This document shows positions 8,830 through 18,397 of a stretch of 64,000 nt of DNA, in pieces. Both the position numbers and the translations under genes were made by a program. The notes under the pieces were generated by a model. It was not told where the DNA came from and did no database searches. It saw nothing but the letters and a program-made list of their open reading frames with translations. This DNA is from Virgibacillus profundi (GTDB lineage Bacteria > Bacillota > Bacilli > Bacillales > Amphibacillaceae), in the NCBI RefSeq assembly GCF_002287375.1, contig NZ_NPOA01000001.1:620001-684000 (forward strand), given 5' to 3'. The stretch's first letter is position 1. Each line of letters opens with the position of its first letter.

Positions 8830-9522
8830 ATGGATAACATAAAAGAGACTGTACTCGAGGTCATTTATTCAATTTTACCTATTACAATCGTTATTACGGT
8901 TTTGCAGTTTACGATAATTGGGTTGCCAATTGAAACATTTATACAATTTTTAATAGGGGTCCTCATGGTAGGAGTTGGTCTGATACTTTTCTTATTAGGT
9001 GTTAATGTTGGGTTACTGCCCGTTGGGGAGATGATTGGATCTGCATTATCCAAAACAAATAAACTTTGGCTTATTATATTTTTCGGCTTTTTATTAGGAA
9101 TTGTTGTAACTGTAGCAGAGCCTGATGTCCGAGTACTTTCCACACAGGTTGATCAAGTATCCGGTGGTGCTATTCCAAAGAGCATTTTAATTTTGGCAGT
9201 TGCGCTAGGTGTTGGTACTTTTGTTGCACTGGCTATGATTCGGATCATATTCAATTTTAGTATTGTATATATATTGGCAATCGGTTACGGAATTATTTTT
9301 TTATTGGCAGCGTTTACTCCGGCAAGCTATGTTCCAATTTCCTTTGATTCAGGTGGCGTTACGACAGGCCCATTGACAGTACCGTTTATATTGGCTTTAG
9401 GACTGGGTGTAGCCACTGTTTTAAGGGGGAAATCAGCTTCAAGTGACAGCTTTGGTCTTGTTGCACTTGCTTCTATTGGACCTATTTTATCTGTGCTTAT
9501 TTTAGGGGTGATTTACGGATGA
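8830..9522 (+). CDS. DUF1538 multi-pass membrane protein, first of a pair
   Basis: This 230-residue protein has about seven hydrophobic helices. It shows the DUF1538 pattern: GVGLILFLLGVNVGLLPVGE, a segment TVAEPDVRVLSTQVDQVSGG, and near the end FDSGGVTTGPLTVPFILALG. DUF1538 proteins are uncharacterised and are assumed to be transporters. AAAGGAGG stands before ATG 8830. Its stop codon overlaps the ATG of the next gene (ATGA), so the pair is translationally coupled and probably forms one complex. It resembles half of the longer DUF1538 proteins in which both halves are fused. The substrate is unknown. Confidence 0.85.
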   Translation: MDNIKETVLEVIYSILPITIVITVLQFTIIGLPIETFIQFLIGVLMVGVGLILFLLGVNVGLLPVGEMIGSALSKTNKLWLIIFFGFLLGIVVTVAEPDVRVLSTQVDQVSGGAIPKSILILAVALGVGTFVALAMIRIIFNFSIVYILAIGYGIIFLLAAFTPASYVPISFDSGGVTTGPLTVPFILALGLGVATVLRGKSASSDSFGLVALASIGPILSVLILGVIYG

Positions 9523-10289
9523 GCATACAAATATTTGAAGGCTTTGGAGCAATTATTTTAGAAGTTGCCATTGCATTATTACCATTATTTATCCTGTTTT
9601 TATTTTTCCAATTCATCTTCTTAAAATTACCTGCCAAAAAGTTGAAAGATATTGGTGTAGGATTTTTACTGACCTTTTTAGGCTTATCTTTTTTCCTTCA
9701 AGGTGTACACATAGGCTTTCTTCCGATAGGTGAGCTAATGGGGCAAAGTCTGGGTACCATTTCTTATAAATGGATTTTGTTGCCGATTGGCTTTATTCTT
9801 GGCTTTTTCGCTATTTATGCTGAACCAGCTGTAAGTGTCTTGATCCATCAGGTGGAAAAGGTTTCAGGTGGCTACATTCCGCAAAAGATATTATTGTATA
9901 CACTATCAATTGGAGTCGGAATTTCCATCGCACTTTCCATGGTTCGGATAATTTATGGATTTTCCCTCTGGTATTTCATCTTACCGGGTTATATAATAGC
10001 TCTAATCATGGTAAAATATTCATCGAAAACATTTACATCCATCGCTTTTGATTCAGGCGGGGTGGCAACAGGGCCAATGACTGCTACATTCCTTCTGGCA
10101 TTGTTTGTTGGAATTGCCTCCGTAACAGAAGGGCGTGATCCGCTTCTTGACGGATTTGGTATGGTTGCACTCGTAGCATTAGCTCCCATATTATCTGTAT
10201 TAACACTCGGTATTTTATACAGTAGGAAGGAGAAGGGTCAAGATGCCAGGAACAAAGCTGGGACAAAAATTAATAGTCACGATCGTTAA
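9519..10289 (+). CDS. DUF1538 multi-pass membrane protein, second of a pair
   Basis: This 256-residue paralogue of the preceding protein has the same landmarks in the same order: LSFFLQGVHIGFLPIGELMG, IYAEPAVSVLIHQVEKVSGG and FDSGGVATGPMTATFLLALF. The two probably pair as pseudo-symmetric halves of one transporter. The acidic residue of AEP and the conserved SGG turns lie in hydrophobic surroundings and may line a substrate path (inference). A basic, polar C-terminal tail of about 25 residues is cytoplasmic by the positive-inside rule and overlaps the start of the PII-like gene by 47 bp. Confidence 0.85.
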   Translation: MSIQIFEGFGAIILEVAIALLPLFILFLFFQFIFLKLPAKKLKDIGVGFLLTFLGLSFFLQGVHIGFLPIGELMGQSLGTISYKWILLPIGFILGFFAIYAEPAVSVLIHQVEKVSGGYIPQKILLYTLSIGVGISIALSMVRIIYGFSLWYFILPGYIIALIMVKYSSKTFTSIAFDSGGVATGPMTATFLLALFVGIASVTEGRDPLLDGFGMVALVALAPILSVLTLGILYSRKEKGQDARNKAGTKINSHDR

Positions 10290-10968
10290 AAAGGAAAAAG
10301 CAAAAAAAGTTGTGAAAGCTTCTAAAGAGGCCGGTGCACGTGGCGGCACCACTTTTTTCGGAAGAGGAATCAGACTGAATGAAAAGAGCAGATTTCTGGG
10401 GATCCCATTGGAACGAGAAAGAGAAGTTATCTTAACACTTGTTCCGGATGACATTTATCCTGAAGTAATGAATGCCATCATCCATTCTGTAAAATTAGAC
10501 CGACCCAGACAAGGTATTGGTTTTGTTATAGATACGAGGAAGGTTACCGGAATCCATCATTTATTAGGGCTGGATGATGAAGATGAAGAGACCGATGAAG
10601 AGGATGTGGATCTCAAAATGGAAGAAAAAGTCATGTATGACCTGATCGTTACTATTGTAAATAAAGGTGATTCCGAAAAAGTGGTGGATGCCACAAGAAA
10701 TGCCGGTGCAGAAGGCGGCACCATATTAAACGGGCGCGGAACTGGTATTCACGAACAAGCAAAGCTGTTCAACATTTTAATTGAACCTGAAAAAGAAGTT
10801 GTTCTGACACTGATCAACAAAGACAAAACTAAAAATGTTCTTAGTGCCATTGAGGAAGATGCTAACTTAAAAACTGCTGGAAAAGGAATAGCATTTGTAA
10901 TGGAAGTAGATCAAACGATCGGAATCAACCATGCATTAAACAGCAGATTAAAAGATGAATTTAAATAA
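10243..10968 (+). CDS. Tandem PII-like (GlnB-family) regulator
   Basis: This 241-residue soluble protein has two PII-like units, about residues 1-110 and 127-241, joined by an acidic linker (LGLDDEDEETDEEDVD). The units repeat the pattern K-L-I-V-T-I-V, then AGARGGT/AGAEGGT, GRG, EKEVVLTL and GKGIAFV. PII proteins are normally trimers of single domains, so a fused pair implies a different assembly. The exposed T-loop is short and lacks the uridylylated tyrosine of GlnB. Close coupling to the DUF1538 genes suggests it gates that transporter, as GlnK does AmtB (inference). AAGGAGAAGG precedes ATG 10243, inside the upstream gene. Confidence 0.85.
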   Translation: MPGTKLGQKLIVTIVKKEKAKKVVKASKEAGARGGTTFFGRGIRLNEKSRFLGIPLEREREVILTLVPDDIYPEVMNAIIHSVKLDRPRQGIGFVIDTRKVTGIHHLLGLDDEDEETDEEDVDLKMEEKVMYDLIVTIVNKGDSEKVVDATRNAGAEGGTILNGRGTGIHEQAKLFNILIEPEKEVVLTLINKDKTKNVLSAIEEDANLKTAGKGIAFVMEVDQTIGINHALNSRLKDEFK

Positions 10969-10971
10969 GAT

Positions 10972-11014
10972 CAGGTACCTTCTTCAGGCGAGTGGAAGGT
11001 ACCTTTTTATTTTT
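10972..11014. terminator. Intrinsic terminator, DUF1538-PII operon
   Basis: The perfect 10-bp stem AGGTACCTTC / GAAGGTACCT is followed by TTTTTATTTTT. It lies between convergent genes and may serve both strands. Confidence 0.9.
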
Positions 11015-11453
11015 GCACAAAAATATCCAGTCCCATTACAGTGGCTACACCAATGATAATGGTCCATAGCCCAATGCTAACAGTCATCCAAAGCATAACC
11101 CACTGTTTTTTGGCTCCTAATGACATGCCGATAAATGCAGCAATATGGGTACCTGTCAAAATTGGTCCAAGAAGTGCAAGACCAGGAAGTCCATATTTGT
11201 TCCAGATTTTCTTTCCTCGATCTGTTCGTTTGGAAGGTTGCTTTTCTTTTTTCCTTCGACGTTTGGCAAACCAGCTTTTCACTTTTTCAAACCCGATAAT
11301 TAAAGGAACGACTGTAATTAAATTACCAACAAACGCCAGCAGCATAACCAAAAACGGAGAAAGTCCCCATACTATCCCCACCGGAATAACTAAGGCAATT
11401 TCCATCCAGGGTATCGCAGCTCCGATAAAAACTAATGCATATTCAAGTAACAT
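11007..11453 (-). CDS. Small multidrug export family membrane protein
   Basis: This 148-residue protein has four to five hydrophobic segments and the family's motifs AAIPWMEIALVIPVGI near the N-terminus and GLPGLALLGPILTGTHIAAF in the middle. A basic cytoplasmic loop (KRRRKKEKQPSKRTDRGKK) separates the halves. The start is ATG 11453, with AGGAGG seven bases upstream; an ORF extending to 11525 has no ribosome binding site. The export role is a family label only and the substrate is unknown. Confidence 0.75.
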   Translation of the reverse strand: MLLEYALVFIGAAIPWMEIALVIPVGIVWGLSPFLVMLLAFVGNLITVVPLIIGFEKVKSWFAKRRRKKEKQPSKRTDRGKKIWNKYGLPGLALLGPILTGTHIAAFIGMSLGAKKQWVMLWMTVSIGLWTIIIGVATVMGLDIFVQK

Positions 11454-11595
11454 GCGTTGCCTCCTAAAATTCCTGCGTAAAATCCAGTATACATTATTTT
11501 TCCATCGTGAATCTATTGTAAACATTAGATTCGCGTTATATAATGTGTATATGTGAAATATTCACATTATATTATAAATATAAAAGGGTGAGAAT

Positions 11596-12474
11596 GTGGG
11601 AAAGCGAATATTCTATTTTCTATTGACGAACGTTTTAGTTTTAGTAACTATTAGTATAATTTTCTCGCTAATACCAGGTGGAATGAATTATATTAATTCA
11701 GATGGTACTATAGCTTTTGGTACGCTTTTAATTTTTAGTGCCATTATCGGTTTCACTGGGGCATTTATTTCATTAGGCATGTCACGCTGGATGGCAAAGA
11801 AAATGATGAATGTACGCGTCATCAACCCGGATGATTCAATGTCTTCCTATGAAAGAGAAGTTGTTGAAAAAGTACATCGCCTTTCAAGAGCTGCTGGTCT
11901 AGCGCACATGCCAGAGGTTGGTATTTACGATTCTCCGGAAGTAAATGCTTTTGCAACTGGACCTACCAAAAAGCGTTCCTTAGTCGCTGTTTCATCGGGA
12001 TTATTAAATGAAATGGATGATGACTCAATTGAAGGCGTTATTGCCCACGAGATTGCCCACGTGGCAAATGGCGATATGGTAACTATGACTCTTCTGCAAG
12101 GTGTTGTAAATACATTTGTCGTTTTCCTTGCTCGTATTGCAGCATTTATAGCTTCTCGCTTTGTAAAAGAAGAAATGGCGCCAATTGTTCATTTCCTTGC
12201 AATCATTGTATTCCAAATTGTATTCTCGATTTTAGGAAGTCTGGTAGTCTTTGCATATTCTAGGCATCGTGAATTTCATGCAGACCGGGGTGGAGCGGAT
12301 CTAGCTGGTAAGGATAAAATGAAACATGCTCTGGAAATGCTAAAAGCATATTCAAATCGTACCCGCGGGAATGAGCAAACTTCTATTTCCACATTAAAAA
12401 TAAATGGTAAAAAGAAATCAAGTATCTTTTCAACACATCCGGATATAGATGACCGGATTAGGAGATTAGTTTAA
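11596..12474 (+). CDS. htpX: Membrane zinc metalloprotease HtpX
   Basis: This 292-residue M48B protease is involved in membrane-protein quality control. Two N-terminal membrane helices are followed by the zinc site HEIAH (151-155) in [14 protein letters not shown] second pair of hydrophobic segments comes next, then EFHADRGGA, which supplies the third (glutamate) ligand. The start is GTG 11596 with AAAGGGTGAG upstream; an ATG two bases earlier is out of frame. The length matches the family. The gene stands alone and shares a terminator with the convergent mrp operon. Confidence 0.93.
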   Translation: MGKRIFYFLLTNVLVLVTISIIFSLIPGGMNYINSDGTIAFGTLLIFSAIIGFTGAFISLGMSRWMAKKMMNVRVINPDDSMSSYEREVVEKVHRLSRAAGLAHMPEVGIYDSPEVNAFATGPTKKRSLVAVSSGLLNEMDDDSIEGVIAHEIAHVANGDMVTMTLLQGVVNTFVVFLARIAAFIASRFVKEEMAPIVHFLAIIVFQIVFSILGSLVVFAYSRHREFHADRGGADLAGKDKMKHALEMLKAYSNRTRGNEQTSISTLKINGKKKSSIFSTHPDIDDRIRRLV

Positions 12475-12490
12475 AGATAAATACTTAAGT

Positions 12491-12522
12491 AAAGAGGCTT
12501 CTCTCCCCCGAGAAGCCTCTTT
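12491..12522. terminator. Bidirectional terminator between htpX and mrpG
   Basis: The stem AAAGAGGCTTCTC / GAGAAGCCTCTTT is 13 bp and perfect. It ends both the htpX and the mrp transcripts and touches the mrpG stop codon. Confidence 0.85.
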
Positions 12523-12952
12523 ACTTCTGCTTATCTTCATTGCGGAGTATTTTCTCCCTGTCTTCTTTCTCCAAAACATCTTTATGAATGAATTCCTTAT
12601 CTTCTTCATGCAAAACTTCATGCAGTTCATCTTCAATCGTGATTTCAGATAGCTTTACTTTGGATCGGTAAGCAGCCCGAATGATAAGGTGACCGGCAAC
12701 AGGAGCTGTTATAAACACAAATAAAATTCCTAATAAAATACGCACACTAAAAAATGATTCACTTATCCAGAAGTAAAAAAACGCTCCTGAAAGTGTCAGT
12801 AACACAGATAAAGTCGAGCTTTTTGTTGCTGCATGTGAACGGGTATATACATCAGGAAAGCGAACAATTCCATAGGCACTAATCACGCTTAGAATACTCC
12901 CTAACAATATTAATAATACTGCAATAAACTCAAGAATCTCTCTTTCGTTCAA
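12521..12952 (-). CDS. mrpG: Na+/H+ antiporter subunit MrpG
   Basis: This is the last subunit of the Mrp (Mnh/Sha) antiporter, with three membrane helices and the family motif YGIVRFPDVYTRSHAATKSST. I place the start at TTG 12952, eight bases after GAGAGGGG. The GTG at 12961 abuts the ribosome binding site and a longer reading frame to 12988 has none. The gene overlaps the end of mrpF. The acidic C-terminal tail (about 45 residues, EDELHEVLHEEDKE) is longer than in many homologues. Confidence 0.88.
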   Translation of the reverse strand: MNEREILEFIAVLLILLGSILSVISAYGIVRFPDVYTRSHAATKSSTLSVLLTLSGAFFYFWISESFFSVRILLGILFVFITAPVAGHLIIRAAYRSKVKLSEITIEDELHEVLHEEDKEFIHKDVLEKEDREKILRNEDKQK

Positions 12953-13214
12953 TGATAACACCCCTCTCGATATATTTTGAGAAGGCAATCGTACTAATAA
13001 ACGTTAAAACCGCCAAAATAAGAATAACTTCAAGAAATGCTTTTGTACGGAGCATTACGGATATAATAGCTATTCCTGAAACAAGATTAACACCTATCAT
13101 ATCAAGTGCGATAACACGATCCGGCAGACTGGGACCGAAGACAATACGAAAAAGCGCAATCGCTATGGCCACACCAAACAACGCAATAGAAGTCATCAGC
13201 ATTATTTCAATCAT
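12930..13214 (-). CDS. mrpF: Na+/H+ antiporter subunit MrpF
   Basis: This 94-residue subunit with three membrane helices has the family motifs RIVFGPSLPDRVIALDMIGV and LEVILILAVLTFISTIAF. Its ATG overlaps the mrpE stop (TAATG). MrpF is needed for a functional antiporter and its homologues also affect cholate efflux. Its place between mrpE and mrpG follows the standard order. Confidence 0.92.
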   Translation of the reverse strand: MIEIMLMTSIALFGVAIAIALFRIVFGPSLPDRVIALDMIGVNLVSGIAIISVMLRTKAFLEVILILAVLTFISTIAFSKYIERGVIIERKRDS

Positions 13215-13696
13215 TAACGTGTCACCTCCATAATAGCCTTTTCGAATTTAGCCAGGGACCTAAGCAGTGTTTCCTTCGACTGTTCCACGTCCATTGCATG
13301 AATGTAGAATACATTACCCTCAGGGGTTACTTCCATCACGACAGATCCCGGTGTTAACGTCAAAAGTAATGCAAGTGCCGGAACTTCCCATTCCCCTCTT
13401 AGAACTGTTTCATATTTAAAAATACCTGGTTTAAAATTGATTTTCGGACTGAGTATTTGCTTTAAAACAATAACCCCAGCCTGCAAGAGCTCAGAATTAA
13501 AAATGAAGATTAATTTAATTAATGCGTAGAACCGCATTAAATAAAAGCGCTCACCGAAGAAACGATGCATTAAAAATACAATCACAGCACCTACAATGTA
13601 ACCCGTGAAAAATGTTGTAAATTTTAATTCATTTTCATCATTAAAAAGCATCCATAGGAAAGCAATAAATAAGTTTATTAAAAATTGGGCTGGCAT
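13214..13696 (-). CDS. mrpE: Na+/H+ antiporter subunit MrpE
   Basis: This 160-residue subunit has two or three N-terminal membrane segments and a soluble part with the family signature ALALLLTLTPGSVVMEV followed by IHAMDVE. It is required for assembly of the Mrp complex. GGAGGGGGTG lies upstream of ATG 13696. The gene overlaps mrpF and follows mrpD after 28 bp. Confidence 0.92.
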   Translation of the reverse strand: MPAQFLINLFIAFLWMLFNDENELKFTTFFTGYIVGAVIVFLMHRFFGERFYLMRFYALIKLIFIFNSELLQAGVIVLKQILSPKINFKPGIFKYETVLRGEWEVPALALLLTLTPGSVVMEVTPEGNVFYIHAMDVEQSKETLLRSLAKFEKAIMEVTR

Positions 13697-13724
13697 CTAC
13701 ATTCACCCCCTCCATTGTTTGGAA

Positions 13725-15203
13725 TCAATCATGTAATACTGCATCAATATAAATATTAGGATTTAACAACGTGTTTGCTGCATCACTGACATAGATAGCT
13801 ACCGATTCAGCACCTAATCCCAGTCCAATTGTCGCCAATGTAAGCAGCACACATGGTATCAACCATCCTTTTTTCATTGGAATTTCATCTTCCTCACTAA
13901 TAATTGTTTCACCCCAGAAGCAGTTTAGGAAAACACGTAATAATGAATACAATACGAATATACTGGACAGAAAAGCAAGTGCAAGCAGAATATATGCACC
14001 GGCATCGACTGTACCTTGTCCAACCAGTACTTTTCCAATAAATCCACTAAAAGGTGGAATGCCTGTAAGTGACAGCATCACAATAAAAAACATCCAGCCG
14101 AGAAACGGATAATTTCGAATCAGCCCACTCATATAATCTATATTGGTCATACCGGTTAATGTAATCATGGTACCTGCAATTAAAAACAACAATCCTTTAA
14201 CAAGCATATCATGCATCAAATAATAAATAGATCCTTCGATCGCCTCAGGTGTTAATACAGCAAGCCCCACGAGAATGAATCCAACTGCTATAACAACATT
14301 ATAGGAAACGATCTGACGTAAGTCTTTATAAGCAATGGCTCCAATGCTTCCTCCGATTAATGTTAAACCGGCCAGCACACCGATAATCGTATGTGTAATG
14401 CCTGGTTCATGATAGAAGATAAGTGTAAAGACACGAAACATTGCGTAGATGCCAACCTTTGTCAACAGCGCTCCAAATAAAGCTGCAACTGCTGTTGGCG
14501 GCGCACTATAAGAGCCTGGAAGCCAATAATAAAGCAGTAGACCTGACTTCAAACTAAAAACAACCAGAAATAAAATACTGATAACCGTGAGTATCGGTGT
14601 CTGCCCGGATTCAGCTATACGTTCAGATAAATGCGCCATATTCAATGTACCTACAGTACCATATAAATAGGCAATCCCTATAAGGAAGAACCATGAAGAA
14701 AGTACATTAATCGCAACATATTTCACCGACTCTTTTAATTGAATCTTTTTTCCACCAAGCGCAATAAGTACATAGGATGCCAGTAACATGATTTCAAAAC
14801 AAACATAAAGATTAAATAAATCCCCTGTTAGAAAAGAACCATTCACACCTGCTACAAGGAAATTCACAAATGAATAGAAAAACATATTTTCATGCGCTTT
14901 TCCAATGGAAGAAAAAGAATAAAGCAAACAAACGGCAGTTACGATACTTGTAGTCAGAACAAGAATGGCGGAGAAGGAATCTGCCACAAACAAAATTCCA
15001 AATGGCGGCTCCCATCCACCGAAATCAAGCCGCAATATACCTTCTGACTGAATTCGATTTAAAATATAAATGCTTATACCTATATTCGCTATCATTACAC
15101 CAAGACTTATCCACCGCTGCGTCTTAATATATGGACGCAGGAAAATAAGCAAAATACCAGCCAGAACAGGGATAACCATTGGTAATACAAGAATATTATT
15201 CAT
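13725..15203 (-). CDS. mrpD: Na+/H+ antiporter subunit MrpD (NuoN-like)
   Basis: This 492-residue protein has about 14 membrane helices and is homologous to the proton-pumping NuoL/M/N subunits of complex I. It carries the conserved glutamate helix (NLYVCFEIMLLASYVLIAL), the lysine-containing SLKSGLLLYYWLPGSYSAPP, and MHDMLVKGLLFLIAGTM. MrpD is thought to carry part of the proton path. The start, ATG 15203, overlaps the end of mrpC. Confidence 0.95.
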   Translation of the reverse strand: MNNILVLPMVIPVLAGILLIFLRPYIKTQRWISLGVMIANIGISIYILNRIQSEGILRLDFGGWEPPFGILFVADSFSAILVLTTSIVTAVCLLYSFSSIGKAHENMFFYSFVNFLVAGVNGSFLTGDLFNLYVCFEIMLLASYVLIALGGKKIQLKESVKYVAINVLSSWFFLIGIAYLYGTVGTLNMAHLSERIAESGQTPILTVISILFLVVFSLKSGLLLYYWLPGSYSAPPTAVAALFGALLTKVGIYAMFRVFTLIFYHEPGITHTIIGVLAGLTLIGGSIGAIAYKDLRQIVSYNVVIAVGFILVGLAVLTPEAIEGSIYYLMHDMLVKGLLFLIAGTMITLTGMTNIDYMSGLIRNYPFLGWMFFIVMLSLTGIPPFSGFIGKVLVGQGTVDAGAYILLALAFLSSIFVLYSLLRVFLNCFWGETIISEEDEIPMKKGWLIPCVLLTLATIGLGLGAESVAIYVSDAANTLLNPNIYIDAVLHD

Positions 15204-15534
15204 CTTTAAAACCTCTCAGTGCATAAAGATTATCTGTGCCTGTTTCCCTGTACGTACGAAATGCCAATACAAGGAATAAAGCTGTAACAGCAAAACTGAT
15301 AACAATTGATGTTAAAATAAGTGCCTGAGGAAGTGCATCTGTATAGCTTTCTGTCTCTTCTCCTAAAATCGGAGCACTTCCACGCTTTAATCCACCCATT
15401 GTCATAATCAGCAAATGGGCCGCATGGGAAAGAATTGCCGACCCTAAAACAACTCTTATTAAACTTCTGGATAGAAGTAAATAAGTAGCAACAGATACTA
15501 AAACACCTGACAGGATGGTTATTAACGTTTCCAT
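15196..15534 (-). CDS. mrpC: Na+/H+ antiporter subunit MrpC (NuoK-like)
   Basis: This 112-residue protein has three membrane helices and is homologous to NuoK. It carries the motif DALPQALILTSIVISFAVTA and an N-terminal VLVSVATYLLLSRSLIRVVLG. It overlaps mrpD by eight bases and follows mrpB directly. Confidence 0.94.
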   Translation of the reverse strand: METLITILSGVLVSVATYLLLSRSLIRVVLGSAILSHAAHLLIMTMGGLKRGSAPILGEETESYTDALPQALILTSIVISFAVTALFLVLAFRTYRETGTDNLYALRGFKDE

Positions 15535-15537
15535 AGA

Positions 15538-15960
15538 TTACACATCCTCACTAATACTTAAAATGATCGTCACTACTACACCTACTACAACAAGCGCCAC
15601 ACCTGCTTCAAAAATAGTAACCGTAGCAAGTTCCGTCTTCCCGAAAATAGGAAGATCGAAATAACCAAATGACTGGCTCAGAAATGGCTCACCAAATAGA
15701 AGGGAACCAAACCCTGTTCCAACAGCAAGGAAAGCCCCCAATGCTGCAACCCTTTTAAAATCAAATGGAATTGCTTTTTGAACTGTTTCTATATCAAAAA
15801 CAATGAAGAGCAGAACAAAGGCTGTTGCCAGGACGAGTCCACCGATAAATCCGCCACCGGGGCTATTATGTCCTGACAAAAACAAATACACGGCCAATGT
15901 CAATATAATAAATACAGCAATTTTTGTAACTGCCTGCAGAATAACATTATTGATCTTCAA
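15538..15960 (-). CDS. mrpB: Na+/H+ antiporter subunit MrpB
   Basis: This 140-residue protein has four membrane helices and the family motif LSGHNSPGGGFIGGLVLATA. The start is TTG 15960, with AAAGGAGG nine bases upstream, located inside the end of mrpA. It is homologous to the C-terminal domain of MrpA-type proteins and is part of the same membrane complex. Confidence 0.94.
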   Translation of the reverse strand: MKINNVILQAVTKIAVFIILTLAVYLFLSGHNSPGGGFIGGLVLATAFVLLFIVFDIETVQKAIPFDFKRVAALGAFLAVGTGFGSLLFGEPFLSQSFGYFDLPIFGKTELATVTIFEAGVALVVVGVVVTIILSISEDV

Positions 15961-18358
15961 TGTTCTCGTCCTCCTTTCCAGCCTTCAGTTTGATTAATGT
16001 ATAAACACCAATACCGGCTATAAGGAGTACAACAACTTCAAGCATCGTATCAAATGCACGAAAATCGCCTAAAATGGCATTCACTATATTTTTACCACCG
16101 GCAAGTTCATAGGCATTTTCAAAATAACCGGAAATCGATTCAAACAGTTTTCCACTCTGAACAGAAAGTGCAACAAGGACAAAAACAATACCGACAGCGA
16201 TTGATATGATTAAATTGATCCTTTTTGTTCGTGTAGGTTTATTCTCTTTTTTCCATTCCGGCATGTAATAATAACAAACCAGAAATAACACTGTTGTCAC
16301 TGTTTCTACAATAATCTGGGTAAGTGCCAAATCCGGCGCACGAAATATAACAAATAACACAGCAATGGAATAACCAAGCACACCATTCAGTAAAACAGCA
16401 GTCAATCTTGATTTTGCGAAAAGAATCGTGATTCCTGCAATAATCATTACAATAATAATAGACCACTCAAACATGGTGACAGGCTCGTCCCCGGTTAAAT
16501 CAAAGGAAAACGCCCCAGTATAGAAGAGTATCCCACCAATTGCCACAATAAAGAAGAGATAAATATACAATAAGTAATCACGCAGAAATCCAGTCATATA
16601 GGATTTTGTCACCGCTGCAGAACCATCTTCCAATTGTGTAAGAGAAAAGTAATACAGCTCATTGAACGTCCACTTTTCAGGAAATAAGCTGTAAATTCCT
16701 TTCCAATAGTTACGAAAAATATATAAAAAAGTACCTACGGCTATTACACCAATTGTCATGTACAATTCCGGCTGGAATCCATGCCAGATAGTAATGGTCT
16801 GCCCCAAATCTCCTTCAACAGCCAGCCTTGGAAATATCGTTGTCATCGCTGGGTTAATTAAATATTTTCCTACCAGATTAGGGAAGAAGAAGATCCCTAC
16901 TACAAATACAGCGAGAATTATAGGAGAAACTAACATGCCCCTAGAAGCCCCATGTGCCGGGAGATCCAGCTTTTCTTTCTGATAGGGACCGAAAAATGTT
17001 TGAAAAACGATGATCATGGAATAAACAAAAGTAAAAACACTACCTATCCAGGCTATAACCGGAAGAAGAGTTCCCCATGTGTCTAATGCAAAAATATCGA
17101 GTTGACTAATATTTAATGCGGCAGTAAAAAACATCTCCTTACTCAAGAACCCGTTAAAAGGAGGTAATCCAGCCATGGAAAAGCTACCAATTAAAGCAAT
17201 TGTAAAAGTAGCTGGCATGATTGTTATCAAACCACCCAGTCTCCGAAGATCACGTGTACCTACTTCATGGTCGACAATTCCTACAACCATGAAGAGTGCC
17301 CCTTTAAACGTGGAATGGTTAATAAGATGGAAAAGCGCAGCAAATGTTGCCTGTGTATAGACGACAGACTCTGTGGAATAACCAAAATGAAGTGCCGCAG
17401 AACCCATTCCGAACATACTCATAATCATACCCAGCTGACTTACCGTGGAATAGGCAAGCAGTGCTTTAAGATCTGTTTGCCTAATAGCATTAAAGGAGCC
17501 CCAAAACAAGGTTAACAGCCCTACACCTGAGACAAGCCAGAACCAAGTTTGTTCTCCTCCAAAAACAGGGGTAAAGCGCGCAACTAAATAAATACCTGCC
17601 TTAACCATTGTGGCAGAATGCAAATAAGCACTGACAGGCGTAGGTGCCTCCATCGCATCAGGTAGCCAGATATGAAACGGAAATTGGGCAGATTTTGTAA
17701 ATGCACCAAGAAGAATTAAAAGCATCGCAGGTAAAAATAATGGGTGATCTGTATTATCCCCAATTGTTAAGACTATCTCTCGAATACTTAATGTATCCGC
17801 AATACCGGAAAGCATGATAAAACCGATTAGCATCCCGAATCCACCACTTATAGTAATAAGTAATGACTTCTTAGCACCTTGTCTCGACTTTTTCCGATGA
17901 TACCAAAAAGCGATTAACAGAAAGGATGAAATACTGGTTAATTCCCAAAATACATATAGAACCATGATATTATCCGAGAATACTACACCAAGCATTGCTC
18001 CCATAAATAACAGCAAATAAACATAGAAATGACTCAACGACTCTTTTGAGGATAAATAATAAATAGAATAAATAACAACAAGGCTGCCGATACCTGTGAT
18101 CAGCAGGGCAAATATCATACTAAGCCCATCAAGGTATGTCGTAAAATTTATACCATAAGATGGAATCCAATTAATCGTATAGACATACGTCTTTCCACCA
18201 GCTATAGTAGGGATATAACGTGCGAGGGTAACAAATAAAGTTGCAGGTACAAATAGCGCAAACCAGCCTATATGTATATTTGGATATTTTTTATTTATAA
18301 ACGGAATAAAAATGGCAGCTAAAAAAGGGATAATGATTGCAATATTTACTGTTAACAA
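15947..18358 (-). CDS. mrpA: Na+/H+ antiporter subunit MrpA (NuoL-like)
   Basis: This large subunit (803 residues) has about 20 membrane helices. The N-terminal two-thirds are NuoL-like, with VLYVFWELTSISSFLLIAFW, SAQFPFHIWLPDAMEAPTPV and SAYLHSATMVKAGIYLVARF. The C-terminal part carries the MrpA-specific DUF4040/MrpB-like segments (VIFRAPDLALTQIIVETVTT, GDFRAFDTMLEVVVLLIAG). I start it at TTG 18358, seven bases after GGAGG. An in-frame ATG at 18424 is separated from it by a TGA stop. It is the first gene of mrpABCDEFG, used for Na+ and alkali resistance. Confidence 0.94.
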   Translation of the reverse strand: MLTVNIAIIIPFLAAIFIPFINKKYPNIHIGWFALFVPATLFVTLARYIPTIAGGKTYVYTINWIPSYGINFTTYLDGLSMIFALLITGIGSLVVIYSIYYLSSKESLSHFYVYLLLFMGAMLGVVFSDNIMVLYVFWELTSISSFLLIAFWYHRKKSRQGAKKSLLITISGGFGMLIGFIMLSGIADTLSIREIVLTIGDNTDHPLFLPAMLLILLGAFTKSAQFPFHIWLPDAMEAPTPVSAYLHSATMVKAGIYLVARFTPVFGGEQTWFWLVSGVGLLTLFWGSFNAIRQTDLKALLAYSTVSQLGMIMSMFGMGSAALHFGYSTESVVYTQATFAALFHLINHSTFKGALFMVVGIVDHEVGTRDLRRLGGLITIMPATFTIALIGSFSMAGLPPFNGFLSKEMFFTAALNISQLDIFALDTWGTLLPVIAWIGSVFTFVYSMIIVFQTFFGPYQKEKLDLPAHGASRGMLVSPIILAVFVVGIFFFPNLVGKYLINPAMTTIFPRLAVEGDLGQTITIWHGFQPELYMTIGVIAVGTFLYIFRNYWKGIYSLFPEKWTFNELYYFSLTQLEDGSAAVTKSYMTGFLRDYLLYIYLFFIVAIGGILFYTGAFSFDLTGDEPVTMFEWSIIIVMIIAGITILFAKSRLTAVLLNGVLGYSIAVLFVIFRAPDLALTQIIVETVTTVLFLVCYYYMPEWKKENKPTRTKRINLIISIAVGIVFVLVALSVQSGKLFESISGYFENAYELAGGKNIVNAILGDFRAFDTMLEVVVLLIAGIGVYTLIKLKAGKEDENIEDQ

Positions 18359-18397
18359 AGTCAAACCTCCAATTCGCAAACGATCAAGTTCAGGCAA

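Noticed and set aside
11041-11556. 171-codon plus-strand ORF opposite the small exporter gene
   Set aside because: It is the antisense of a gene with a good ribosome site and clear membrane pattern.
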